Shown here: in pieces, positions 16,041 to 23,578 of the stretch
Layout: every line of letters begins with the position of its first letter
Position numbering within the stretch: position 1 is the stretch's first letter
Assembly: GCA_005888865.1 (NCBI GenBank)
Contig: VBCL01000018.1
Location: 1-24,587, forward strand
Direction of reading: 5' to 3'
DNA from: Betaproteobacteria bacterium
GTDB lineage: Bacteria > Pseudomonadota > Gammaproteobacteria > Burkholderiales > Casimicrobiaceae
Length of the DNA stretch: 24,587 bases
The notes under the pieces: model-generated
What the model was told of the DNA's origin: nothing
The model's database searches: none
The model's input: the letters and a program-made list of their open reading frames with translations, nothing else
Program-made: the position numbers and the translations under genes

Positions 16041-17657
16041 ATGCGCATCGCCATCGCCCAGCTCGACTGCGTGGTCGGCGATCTCGCGGGCAACGCCGCG
16101 CGCATTCTGGGCGCCGTGACCGAGTCGAGGCATGCGGGCGCCGACCTCGTGATCACACCCGAGCTCTCGCTCTGCGGTTACCCTCCGGAAGACCTCGTGC
16201 TGCGTCCGGCGTTTCTCGAGGCGTGCGCGGATGAGCTTTCGCGGCTGGCCGCCGAGGTGTCGGGCACGACCGTGCTGATCGGATACCCCGAGGCGGGGGA
16301 CCGCAAACCACACAACGCCGTCGCGGTCGTGCGCGACCGCCGGATTGCGGCGGTCTACCGCAAGGGCGAGCTCCCCAACTACACGGTGTTCGACGAGCAG
16401 CGCTACTTCGAGCCGGCGCGCGAGCCGTGCGTCATCGACGTCGCGGGCGTTCGCGTCGGAATCATCATCTGCGAGGACGTCTGGTTTCCGGATCCGGCGC
16501 GGGTTGCGCGCGATGCGGGCGCACAACTGCTCGTCGTTCCGAACGGCTCGCCGTACCACACGCGCCAGCAGGCGTTGCGGCGCGAAGTCGTCACGGCACG
16601 CGCGAAGGAGACGGGATTGCCCATCGTTTACGTCAACCGGGTCGGTGGGCAGGACGAGCTGGTGTTCGACGGCGCATCGTTCATCGTCGACGGTGCGGGC
16701 GCCCTGACGCAGCAGCTGCCGGCATGGCGGGAGGCCGTGGCGCTCGCCGAATTCGACGGCGCGACGCCGAAGGCGGTGCGCGGCGCGCTCGACGAACGCC
16801 TCGAGCCGCACGTCTACTCTGCGCTCACCATGGGCGTGCGCGACTACGTGCAGAAGAATCGCTTTCCCGGGGTTCTGGTCGGGCTGTCCGGCGGGATCGA
16901 TTCCGCGCTGACTCTCGCCATCGCCGTAGACGCGCTCGGCCGCGAACGCGTGCGCGCGCTGATGCTGCAGTCGAAGTACAACGCGCCGATGAGCCTGGAG
17001 GACGCCCGGGCGATGGCCGGTATTCTGGGCGTGCGCTACGACGAGATACCGATCGACGGCGTATTCGATGCATTCCGAGCCGCGCTCGTCGACGAGTTCA
17101 AGGGCCTGCCCGACGATGCGACCGAGGAGAACATCCAGGCGCGGATTCGCGGCACCTTGCTCATGGCGCTGTCGAACAAACATGGCGCCATCGTGCTCAC
17201 GACCGGCAACAAGTCGGAGATGGCGGTCGGCTACGCCACGCTCTATGGGGACATGGCAGGCGGCTTCGCGGTGCTGAAGGACATCAGCAAGACGCTGGTC
17301 TATCGCCTTGCGCGCTATCGCAACAGCTTCGGTCGCGTGATTCCCGAGCGCATCATCACGCGAGCGCCCTCGGCGGAGCTGCGGCTCGAGCAGACCGACC
17401 AGGACAGCCTGCCGCCCTACGATGTGCTCGATGCGATTCTCGAAGCGTACGTCGAGGAAAACCTGAGCCCGGCCGAGATCGTCGCCCGCGGGCTGGCCCC
17501 CGAACATGTCGCGCAAGTGGTGCGGCTGATCAAGATCAACGAGTACAAGCGCCGGCAGGCGGCGGTCGGCATCCGCATCACGCCGCGCGGCTTCGGCAAG
17601 GATTGGCGGTACCCGATCACTTCGGCGTGGGCCGAGTGGAAGAGTGTCTCCGCGTAG
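16041..17657 (+). CDS. nadE: Glutamine-dependent NAD+ synthetase
   Basis: Last step of NAD+ synthesis: amidation of nicotinic acid adenine dinucleotide using ATP and ammonia from glutamine. 538 residues. The N-terminal nitrilase-type glutaminase has its Glu41 (TPELSLCGYPP), Lys108 (YRKGELPNY) and Cys144 (IIICEDVWF) triad. The C-terminal synthetase has the ATP-pyrophosphatase P-loop SGGIDS at 283-288, then QSKYNAPMS, the TTGNKSE segment and GDMAGGFAVLKD. This is the long, glutamine-using form; E. coli NadE has only the synthetase. The P-II gene follows after 49 nt, a pairing common in betaproteobacteria. Confidence 0.97.
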   Translation: MRIAIAQLDCVVGDLAGNAARILGAVTESRHAGADLVITPELSLCGYPPEDLVLRPAFLEACADELSRLAAEVSGTTVLIGYPEAGDRKPHNAVAVVRDRRIAAVYRKGELPNYTVFDEQRYFEPAREPCVIDVAGVRVGIIICEDVWFPDPARVARDAGAQLLVVPNGSPYHTRQQALRREVVTARAKETGLPIVYVNRVGGQDELVFDGASFIVDGAGALTQQLPAWREAVALAEFDGATPKAVRGALDERLEPHVYSALTMGVRDYVQKNRFPGVLVGLSGGIDSALTLAIAVDALGRERVRALMLQSKYNAPMSLEDARAMAGILGVRYDEIPIDGVFDAFRAALVDEFKGLPDDATEENIQARIRGTLLMALSNKHGAIVLTTGNKSEMAVGYATLYGDMAGGFAVLKDISKTLVYRLARYRNSFGRVIPERIITRAPSAELRLEQTDQDSLPPYDVLDAILEAYVEENLSPAEIVARGLAPEHVAQVVRLIKINEYKRRQAAVGIRITPRGFGKDWRYPITSAWAEWKSVSA

Positions 17658-17676
17658 TGTAATGTAGTTCGAGACC

Positions 17677-17694
17677 GGCGCACCCATCTGCGCC
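17677..17694 (+). other. Hairpin just before the P-II ribosome site
   Basis: GGCGCA and TGCGCC form a perfect 6-bp stem with a 6-nt loop, ending 2 nt before the GGAG ribosome site of the P-II gene. It could tune translation of P-II relative to nadE; that is inference. Confidence 0.3.
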
Positions 17695-17706
17695 ATGGAG
17701 AGCCGC

Positions 17707-18037
17707 ATGAAGAAGGTCGAAGCGATCATCAAGCCTTTCAAGCGTCCGTGAGGCGCTGTCCGAAATCGGCGTGACCGGCCTGACCGTAACAGAGGTCAAG
17801 GGCTTCGGCAGGCAGAAAGGCCACACCGAGCTTTATCGCGGCGCCGAGTACGTCGTCGATTTTCTGCCCAAGGCGAAGGTCGAGGTTATCCTCGCCGACA
17901 GTCTGGTCGAGCGCGCGATCGAGGCCATCGTGAAGGCCGCGCGCACGGGCAAGATCGGCGACGGCAAAATCTTCGTGACGAGCGTCGAGCAGGTCGTCCG
18001 GATCCGCACCGGCGAGTCGGGCGAGGCTGCGGTTTAG
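17707..18037 (+). pseudogene. glnB: Nitrogen regulatory protein P-II, broken by an 8-nt deletion
   Basis: P-II proteins sense 2-oxoglutarate and ATP/ADP, are uridylylated by GlnD and control glutamine synthetase, NtrB and AmtB. The ATG at 17707 has GGAG 6 nt upstream and opens with MKKVEAIIKPFK. The next codons then run into a TGA. From 17744 another frame continues perfectly with VREALSEIGVTGLTVTEVKG, the T-loop with the uridylylation tyrosine (TELYRGAEYVVDFLP), and the C-terminal GKIGDGKIFV. The three missing residues are those usually LDE/LDD. Eight added bases give 113 codons, exactly the 112-residue family length. GlnB or GlnK cannot be separated; the position after nadE favours GlnB. 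Either an assembly error or a real lesion. Confidence 0.9.
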
Positions 18038-18069
18038 ACTCTTGGATCGCAAAACTCGAAGGAGGGGAA

Positions 18070-18495
18070 ATGTCGTTTGCGAGCGAGTTCCGGCAATTCG
18101 CGGTCAAGGGCAACGTCGTCGATCTCGCGGTGGGTGTGATCATCGGCGCCGCCTTCGGCAAGATCGTGGATTCTTTGGTCAAGGACCTGATCATGCCCGT
18201 CGTCGGCCGGCTCATCGGCGGGCTCGACTTCAGCAACTGGTTCGTCATGTTGGGCGCGGCGCCGCCGGCTTACAGCGGGCCGATGACCTACGAGGCGTTG
18301 ACCAAGGCCGGCGTACCACTCTTTGCGTACGGCAATTTCATCACGGTGGCGATCAACTTCGTGATTCTCGCCTTCATCATCTTCGTGATGGTGAAGCAGA
18401 TCAATCGCGTGCGCGGTGAAACACCGGCTGCGCCGCCGCCACCACCCGAGGACGTTGTCCTGTTGCGCGAGATTCGCGACACCCTGAAGAAATAG
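18070..18495 (+). CDS. mscL: Large-conductance mechanosensitive channel
   Basis: Pentameric inner-membrane pore that opens under high membrane tension and vents solutes during hypo-osmotic shock. 141 residues, normal length. N-terminal amphipathic segment SFASEFRQFAVKGN, first membrane helix VVDLAVGVIIGAAFGKIVDSLVK split here as VVDLAVGVIIGAAFG (about 16-30) plus KIVDSLVK, the periplasmic loop, second helix FITVAINFVILAFIIFVMV at about 90-108, and a C-terminal helix (PEDVVLLREIRDTLKK) after a proline run. A very strong AAGGAGG ribosome site (18059-18065) lies just before the ATG. It sits 32 nt after the P-II gene. Confidence 0.97.
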   Translation: MSFASEFRQFAVKGNVVDLAVGVIIGAAFGKIVDSLVKDLIMPVVGRLIGGLDFSNWFVMLGAAPPAYSGPMTYEALTKAGVPLFAYGNFITVAINFVILAFIIFVMVKQINRVRGETPAAPPPPPEDVVLLREIRDTLKK

Positions 18496-18497
18496 GC

Positions 18498-18512
18498 GGC
18501 AGCCTCGCTGCC
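18498..18512 (+). other. Intercistronic hairpin between mscL and the binding-protein gene
   Basis: GGCAGC, a CTC loop and GCTGCC form a compact hairpin 2 nt after the mscL stop. It is followed by an A-rich stretch, not T, so it is not a typical intrinsic terminator on this strand. It could protect the 3' end of the upstream message or mark the start of the liv unit. Confidence 0.35.
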
Positions 18513-18537
18513 GGAAGAAAAAACGACGGGAGGAACG

Positions 18538-19686
18538 ATGACTTCGATATCGAGATGGTGCCTCGGCGCGGCGTTCGTGCTTGCGCTGGCAGGCCCCGCC
18601 GGGGCCGACATCAACGTCGGCGTGACGTTGTCGGCAACCGGGCCGGCCGCCTCGCTGGGTATCCCCGAGAAGAACACCTTCGAGATGATGGGTGCGCCGG
18701 TCGTCGGCGGGCAGAAGGTCAACTTCATCATCCTGGACGACAAGTCGGACACGACCGAGGCAGTCAAGAACACACGTAAGCTGATCTCCGAAAACGCCGT
18801 CGACCTCATCGTCGGGTCGACGATCACGCCGAACTCGCTCGCCATGATCGACGTCGTGGCCGACGCGGAGACGCCGATGATCTCGATGGCCGCCTCGGCG
18901 CGCATCGTCGATGCGGCAAACCCGAAGACGCGCTGGGTATTCAAGACACCACAGAGCGACGCGCTGATGGCCGACGCGATCGCGGTGCACATGAAGGCGA
19001 ACGGCGTGAAGACGCTCGGCTATATCGGCTTCGCCGACGCCTACGGCGACGGCTGGCTGGCCGAGATCAAGCGCTCGGCGAAGACCGCGGGCATCGAGGT
19101 GACCGTCGAGGAGAAGTACAACCGCAACGACACATCGGTCACGGGGCAGGCCCTGAAGATCGTCGCTGTGAAGCCGGACGCCGTGCTCATCGGCGCGGCC
19201 GGGACCCCGGGTGCGACGCCGCAGAAGGAGCTTTCCGCGCGCGGCTACAAGGGCCGAATCTACCAGACGCATGGTGTGGCCAATCCCGATTTCCTGCGCG
19301 TGGTCGGCAAGGACGGCAACGGCACGATTCTCCCTGCGGGCCCGATGCTGGTCTACGAGCAGCTGCCGGAGAGCAATGCAGTCAAGAAGTCCGCCGGCGA
19401 CTATGTGCGTCAGTACGAAGCGAAATTTGGAACTCGTGCGACCTTCGGCGGACACGCCTGGGACACTTACCTCCTGCTCTCGCGCGCGATTCCGGAGGCT
19501 CTGCGCAAGGCGAAGCCGGGAACCAAGGAATTCCGCGCCGCGCTGCGCGACGCGCTCGAAGGCGTGAAAGATCTGCCCGCAGCTCACGGCATGTTCGTGA
19601 TGTCGCCGACCGACCACAACGGCCTGGATAACCGGGCCCGGGTGATGGTGCGGATTGAGGACGGCAAGTGGGTCCTCATCAAGTAA
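18538..19686 (+). CDS. ABC transporter periplasmic binding protein, branched-chain amino acid (Leu/Ile/Val) type
   Basis: Periplasmic binding protein of a liv-type importer, 382 residues. A signal peptide occupies about residues 1-23 (ISRW, then LGAAFVLALAGPAGA), with cleavage probably before DINVGV. The mature part has the type I periplasmic binding fold: INVGVTLSATGPAASLG, IILDDKSDTTEAVKNTRKLI, DLIVGSTITPNS, ADAYGDGW, and the late AHGMFVMSPTDHNGLD segment typical of the family. A good GGGAGGA ribosome site precedes the ATG. Ligand is not certain: relatives bind leucine-type amino acids, but also amides, urea and aromatic acids. It is first of the four transport genes. Confidence 0.92.
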   Translation: MTSISRWCLGAAFVLALAGPAGADINVGVTLSATGPAASLGIPEKNTFEMMGAPVVGGQKVNFIILDDKSDTTEAVKNTRKLISENAVDLIVGSTITPNSLAMIDVVADAETPMISMAASARIVDAANPKTRWVFKTPQSDALMADAIAVHMKANGVKTLGYIGFADAYGDGWLAEIKRSAKTAGIEVTVEEKYNRNDTSVTGQALKIVAVKPDAVLIGAAGTPGATPQKELSARGYKGRIYQTHGVANPDFLRVVGKDGNGTILPAGPMLVYEQLPESNAVKKSAGDYVRQYEAKFGTRATFGGHAWDTYLLLSRAIPEALRKAKPGTKEFRAALRDALEGVKDLPAAHGMFVMSPTDHNGLDNRARVMVRIEDGKWVLIK

Positions 19687-19687
19687 A

Positions 19688-19826
19688 GCCATCTCCGAAA
19701 CTGCTGCGCGCCCCGATTGCTTTGTCGTATCCTCGCTCGCCCCTCGCCGTACTTCCTCTGTACTGTCTCGGGGCTCGCTGCGGGCCTTCGCGCACTCGGG
19801 GCTGCTCGCGACGTTTCGGAGACGGC
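19688..19826. repeat. Structured intergenic element with nested inverted repeats
   Basis: The 182-nt gap between the binding-protein gene and livH holds no gene. Its outer arms GCCATCTCCGAAAC (19688-19701) and GTTTCGGAGACGGC (19813-19826) are complementary at 13 of 14 positions. An inner imperfect stem centres on GTAC-TTCCTCT-GTAC (19749-19763), extended by CGCTCGCCCC on the left and GGGGCTCGC on the right. A palindromic, repeat-like unit in this position resembles the REP sequences between malE and malF, which stabilise the upstream message and lower expression of the permease. Whether it is multicopy cannot be seen from one window. Confidence 0.55.
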
Positions 19827-19868
19827 TTGTAGCCTTTCGCGCAAAGCGGCTGCGCGCCGGTCACCCCG

Positions 19869-20890
19869 ATGGATCTGACGATCACCGCGCTTCTGGCGCA
19901 GGACGGAATCACCAACGGCGCGATCTATGCGCTCCTCGCGCTGGCCATCGTGCTCGTGTTCGCGGTCACGCGCGTCATCTTCGTGCCGGCAGGAGAGTTC
20001 GTCGCCTACGGGGCGCTCACGCTGGCCGCGCTGCAACTGGGCAAGCCGCCCGGGACCGTAGGCCTCCTGGCGGGACTCGCGCTCGCCACGGGCATCACCG
20101 AAATCTGGGTGGCTGCACGCCGCCGCGCGTGGCGCGATCTCCCGCGCCGTCTTGGCCTTTATGTCGCGGCGCCGCTCTCGATCGCCGGCATCGTCTACGC
20201 CGCCGCGCCGCTCAAGCTTGCGCTTCCGGCGCAGGTGATCCTGGCCGTGGCAATCGTCACCGCGCTCGGACCGCTGCTCTATCGCCTCGCGTACCAGCCG
20301 CTTGCCGAGGCGTCGGTTCTGGTGCTGCTGATCGTCTCGGTCGCCGTGCACTTCGTCATGCTTGGCCTGGGCCTGTGGTTTTTCGGCGCCGATTCACGAA
20401 CGCTTCATTTCAGGTCGGCGACGTCAACGTCAGCGGCCAGAGTCTGCTGGTGCTGCTTTTCTCGCTGCTCCTCATCGGCGCGCTGTACCTCTTCTTCGAC
20501 CGCACTCTCTATGGCAAAGCGCTGCGAGCGACGGCGCTCAACCGCGTCGGCGCGCGTCTGGTCGGCGTGAGCCCGAATCTCGCGGGAAGTCTCACCTTCA
20601 CGCTCGCGGCACTGCTCGGCGCATTCTCAGGTGTGCTGATCGGGCCGATCACCACGATCTACTACGATTCGGGCTTCCTGGTGAGCCTCAAGGGTTTCGT
20701 CGGTGCGATCATCGGCGGGCTCGCGAGCTACCCGCTCGCAGCGGCCGGGTCGCTTCTCGTCGGGCTGCTGGAGTCGTTCTCGTCGTTCTGGGCGAGCGCC
20801 TTCAAGGAAGTGATCGTCTTCACGCTGATCATTCCGGTGCTCCTGTGGCGATCGCTCACCGCGCATCATCATGACGACGAGCCGGAGTAG
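19869..20890 (+). pseudogene. livH: Branched-chain amino-acid type ABC permease (LivH), broken by a microdeletion
   Basis: Inner-membrane permease. The first part (ATG 19869, MDLTITALLAQDGITNGAIYALLALAIVL, written here as MDLTITALLAQDG then ITNGAIYALLALAIVL) runs intact to HFVMLGLGLWFFGAD, then loses frame at 20392-20393. The rest resumes in another frame: FTNASFQVGDVNVSGQSLL, FDRTLYGKALRATALNR, the EAA-like GARLVGVSPNLAG loop, and GFVGAIIGGLASYPLAA up to the stop at 20890. Relatives have a short Gly/Ser/Arg-rich stretch after FFGAE that is missing here. The deletion must be one more than a multiple of three; about 19 nt would fit. It overlaps the next gene by 20 nt. Not functional as written unless this is a sequence error. 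Confidence 0.87.
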
Positions 20891-22673
20891 CCTGGCGCTG
20901 CGAGGCGCGGCGCTCTGCGCGGTAGTTGCCGCGTTGGTCGCTGTGCCGCTGTCCGCGCCGCCTTTCTGGATCACGTTGCTGAACTACATCGGGCTCTACA
21001 GCATCGTCGCGCTGGGGCTGGTGCTGCTCACCGGAGTCGCCGGCCAGACCTCGTTCGGGCAGGCGGCGTTCGTCGGGATCGGCGCCTACGTCACGGCGTA
21101 CCTGTCGACGCACGTCGAGACCTTGTCGTGGCTGCCCTGGCTCAACCTCGTCGTCGGGCTCGCCCTGACGGCGCTGATCGCGCTCGCCCTGGGCTTCATC
21201 ACCCTGCGCATGCGGGGCCACTATCTGCCGCTGGCGACGATCGCCTGGGGCATCAGCCTGTATTACCTGTTCGGCAACCTGGAGTTCCTCGGCGGCCACA
21301 CCGGCATGACCGGAATCCCTGCGTTGTCGGTCGCTGGCTTCGAGCTTCGCAACGAGCGTTACTTCTGCTATCTGATCTGGGTGATTGCGCTTTCCGCGTT
21401 GTGGATGGCGCATAACCTCCTCGATTCGCGGCCCGGGCGCGCGATCCGCGCGCTCAGAGGCGGACTCGACATGGCCGAAGCGTTCGGGGTCAACACCGGG
21501 CGACTGAAGATCGTCGTGTTCGTCTATGCGGCGCTGCTGGCGTGCGTCTCCGGGTGGCTGTACGCGCACCTGCAGCGGTTCGTGAACCCGACGCCGTTCG
21601 GGCTCAATCAGGGAATCGAGTATTTATTCATGGCCGTCGTCGGCGGCGCGGGCAGCGTATGGGGCGCGGTCGTCGGAGCAGCGCTGGTCACGCTGCTCAA
21701 GACCCAGCTCCAGGACTGGCTGCCGTCGTTGCTCGGCCGCAGCGGCAATTTCGAGGTCATCGTCTTCGGCATCCTGATCATCCTGCTGCTCCAGCGAACG
21801 CGCGACGGTGTGTGGCCGTGGCTCGCAAGGCTGGTGCCGTCCCGTGCTCCGCCGCTACTTCGGTCCGCCGCGAAACCGTTTCTGGCGCGCGCCGGGCCGC
21901 CGCCCGGGCCGCTGCTCGTGGTCGAGGCTGCCCGAAAAGAGTTTGGCGGCCTCGTCGCGGTCAACGATCTTTCGTTCGAGATTCGCAGCGGCGAGATCCT
22001 CGGGTTGATCGGCCCCAATGGCGCAGGCAAGAGCACGATGTTCAACCTGATCGGCGGCGCGTTGCCAATGACCCGCGGGGCGATCGCGTTCGATGGCAAG
22101 CGTATTGCCGGACAGGACCCGTATGTCATCGCTGGTCTGGGTGTTGCCCGGACTTTCCAGCACGTGCGGCTCCTTCCCGAGATGTCGGTACTCGACAACG
22201 TCGCATTCGGAGCGTACCTGCGCGGCAGCGCCGGGTTCGTTCGCGCCGCGCTGCGGCTCGATCGGCGGGAGGAGGCGCGCGCGATGCACGAAGCGGCGCT
22301 TCAGATCGGTCGGGTCGGGCTCGCCGCGCATTTGCATGCCCCGGCGGGATCGCTCCCGCTCGGGCAGCAACGCCTGGTCGAAATTGCGCGGGCCCTCGCG
22401 GCCGATCCGCGGCTTCTCCTGCTCGACGAGCCCGCGGCCGGATTGCGCTACGCCGAGAAGCAGGAGCTTACCGCGCTCCTGCGCACGTTGAAGCGCGAAG
22501 GAATGACCATCCTGCTGGTCGAGCACGACATGGATTTCGTGATGGGCCTGACCGATCGGCTGGTGGTGATGGACTTCGGCGAGAAATTGGCCGAGGGACT
22601 GCCCGTCGAGATCCAGGAGAATCCTCTGGTGCGTGAGGCCTATCTGGGTGGCGTAGTGGAGGAAAAAGCTTGA
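20871..22673 (+). CDS. livM-livG: Fused ABC permease/ATPase (LivM-LivG type)
   Basis: 600 residues. Residues 1 to about 320 are a LivM-like permease with about eight to ten hydrophobic segments, including SIVALGLVLLTGVAGQTSFG, TLRMRGHYLPLATIAWG, GGHTGMTGIP and a GVNTGRLKIVVF loop. A linker of about 30 residues (Pro/Arg-rich) leads to a LivG-like ATPase from about 345: Walker A GPNGAGKST at 381-389, the signature SLPLGQQR in place of the common LSxGQ, Walker B LLLLDEP, then EHDMDFVM with the switch histidine. E. coli has these as two proteins; fused forms are known in proteobacteria. It overlaps livH by 20 nt, giving translational coupling. Confidence 0.94.
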   Translation: MTTSRSSLALRGAALCAVVAALVAVPLSAPPFWITLLNYIGLYSIVALGLVLLTGVAGQTSFGQAAFVGIGAYVTAYLSTHVETLSWLPWLNLVVGLALTALIALALGFITLRMRGHYLPLATIAWGISLYYLFGNLEFLGGHTGMTGIPALSVAGFELRNERYFCYLIWVIALSALWMAHNLLDSRPGRAIRALRGGLDMAEAFGVNTGRLKIVVFVYAALLACVSGWLYAHLQRFVNPTPFGLNQGIEYLFMAVVGGAGSVWGAVVGAALVTLLKTQLQDWLPSLLGRSGNFEVIVFGILIILLLQRTRDGVWPWLARLVPSRAPPLLRSAAKPFLARAGPPPGPLLVVEAARKEFGGLVAVNDLSFEIRSGEILGLIGPNGAGKSTMFNLIGGALPMTRGAIAFDGKRIAGQDPYVIAGLGVARTFQHVRLLPEMSVLDNVAFGAYLRGSAGFVRAALRLDRREEARAMHEAALQIGRVGLAAHLHAPAGSLPLGQQRLVEIARALAADPRLLLLDEPAAGLRYAEKQELTALLRTLKREGMTILLVEHDMDFVMGLTDRLVVMDFGEKLAEGLPVEIQENPLVREAYLGGVVEEKA

Positions 22674-22772
22674 ACCACAGAGATCACAGAGAGCACAGAG
22701 GACTCCTTTCGAAAACCGTCGCTGATGAAGCCCTTATTGTTCTTCTCCGTGTCCTCTGTGCCCTCTGTGGTT
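22673..22772. repeat. 100-bp inverted-repeat element built from CACAGAG units
   Basis: A left arm of 30 nt (22673-22702) and a right arm of 30 nt (22743-22772) are inverted copies with 24 of 30 identical positions, around a 40-nt middle. Each arm has three copies of CACAGAG, one as CACGGAG, spaced every 9 nt after a leading AAC. The left arm begins with the last base of the livM-livG stop codon. Base composition is lower in G+C than the flanking genes. Similar ACCACAGAG-type repeats are found between genes in many unrelated bacteria, so this looks like an inserted miniature element. As RNA it would form a long hairpin between livMG and livF. Confidence 0.8.
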
Positions 22773-22783
22773 AAAGACTTGGT

Positions 22784-23518
22784 ATGAGCCTGCTCGAAGT
22801 TCGCGACCTGCACGTTGCTTACGGCAAGGTCGAAGCCGTGCACGGCGTATCGCTGGCGATCGACGCGGGCCGGATCGTCACCGTGATCGGCCCCAACGGC
22901 GCCGGCAAGACGACGCTGCTCGGCGCGATCATGGGACTGTTGCCCTCGCGTGGCGAAATCCGCTACGGTGGCGAATCGCTCGCCGGTCTCGCCGTCGAGG
23001 AACGCGTCGCGCAGAAGCTGTGCCTGGTTCCCGAACGCCGCGAGCTGTTCGCCGCGATGAGCGTGGCGGACAATCTCGAGCTCGGTGCATTCGCGCGCCA
23101 TCGCGCGGGCGACCGCACGATCGGGCAAACGCGCGAGGAGGTCTATCGACGCTTTCCGAGGCTCGCCGAGCGTCGACAGCAGTTTGCCGGAACGCTGTCG
23201 GGCGGCGAGCGACAAATGCTCGCGCTCGGGCGGGCCCTGATGGCGAAACCGGCGCTCCTGATGCTCGACGAACCGAGTCTCGGTCTGGCGCCGCTGATCG
23301 TGAAGGAGATCTTCAGCATCATCTCCACGCTGCGCGAGACCGGCGTGGCAATCCTCCTGGTCGAACAGAACGCGCACGCCGCGCTCCAGGTTGCCGACTA
23401 CGGGTACGTCCTCGAAACCGGCGAATTGGCGATCGAAGGGGAAAGCGCTGTCCTGGCGCGCGAACCGCGCGTCGCGGCGACGTATCTCGGGCAGGCAGCC
23501 GGGAACGCAGCGCGTTAG
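22784..23518 (+). CDS. livF: ABC transporter ATPase (LivF type)
   Basis: Second ATPase of the importer, 244 residues. Walker A GPNGAGKTT at 36-44, Q-loop region around LVPERRELF, signature LSGGERQ at 138-144, Walker B LLMLDEP at 158-164, then LVEQNAHAALQVAD, the LivF form of the switch region (asparagine in place of histidine, EQN). It would pair with the ATPase domain of the LivM-LivG fusion. The ATG at 22784 fits the family start (LLEVRDLHVAYG), but there is no ribosome site; the sequence just upstream is the end of the CACAGAG element, which separates it from livMG by 110 nt. Confidence 0.95.
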   Translation: MSLLEVRDLHVAYGKVEAVHGVSLAIDAGRIVTVIGPNGAGKTTLLGAIMGLLPSRGEIRYGGESLAGLAVEERVAQKLCLVPERRELFAAMSVADNLELGAFARHRAGDRTIGQTREEVYRRFPRLAERRQQFAGTLSGGERQMLALGRALMAKPALLMLDEPSLGLAPLIVKEIFSIISTLRETGVAILLVEQNAHAALQVADYGYVLETGELAIEGESAVLAREPRVAATYLGQAAGNAAR

Positions 23519-23533
23519 AATCCGGTCTCACCA

Positions 23534-23551
23534 CGAAGGCACCAGCCTTCG
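23534..23551 (+). terminator. Hairpin between livF and tldD
   Basis: CGAAGGC, loop ACCA and GCCTTCG make a perfect 7-bp stem 15 nt after the livF stop. There is no T-run after it, so termination is uncertain. The bases CACCACGAAGGCAC at its left also resemble a common intergenic repeat type, which may be chance. Confidence 0.35.
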
Positions 23552-23578
23552 ATGCCGGCGTGGCCGCAAAGGATACCC

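Noticed and set aside
15954..17741. Minus-strand open frame extending the FemAB-like gene to 979 codons
   Set aside because: The upstream part is antisense to nadE, and the family start MPRLSLRTI at 15953 gives the normal length of 383.
17740..17760. Programmed ribosomal frameshifting in the P-II gene, and likewise in cysB and livH
   Set aside because: A frameshift alone would leave the proteins short of conserved residues. Family lengths are restored only by adding bases, so bases are missing and the ribosome need not shift.
22673..22772. CRISPR-like array from the repeated CACAGAG units
   Set aside because: Units are 7 nt with 2-nt gaps, in two inverted arms; there are no spacers and no cas genes.
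22728..22783. A gene inside the CACAGAG element
   Set aside because: The middle is only about 40 nt, too short to encode anything credible.
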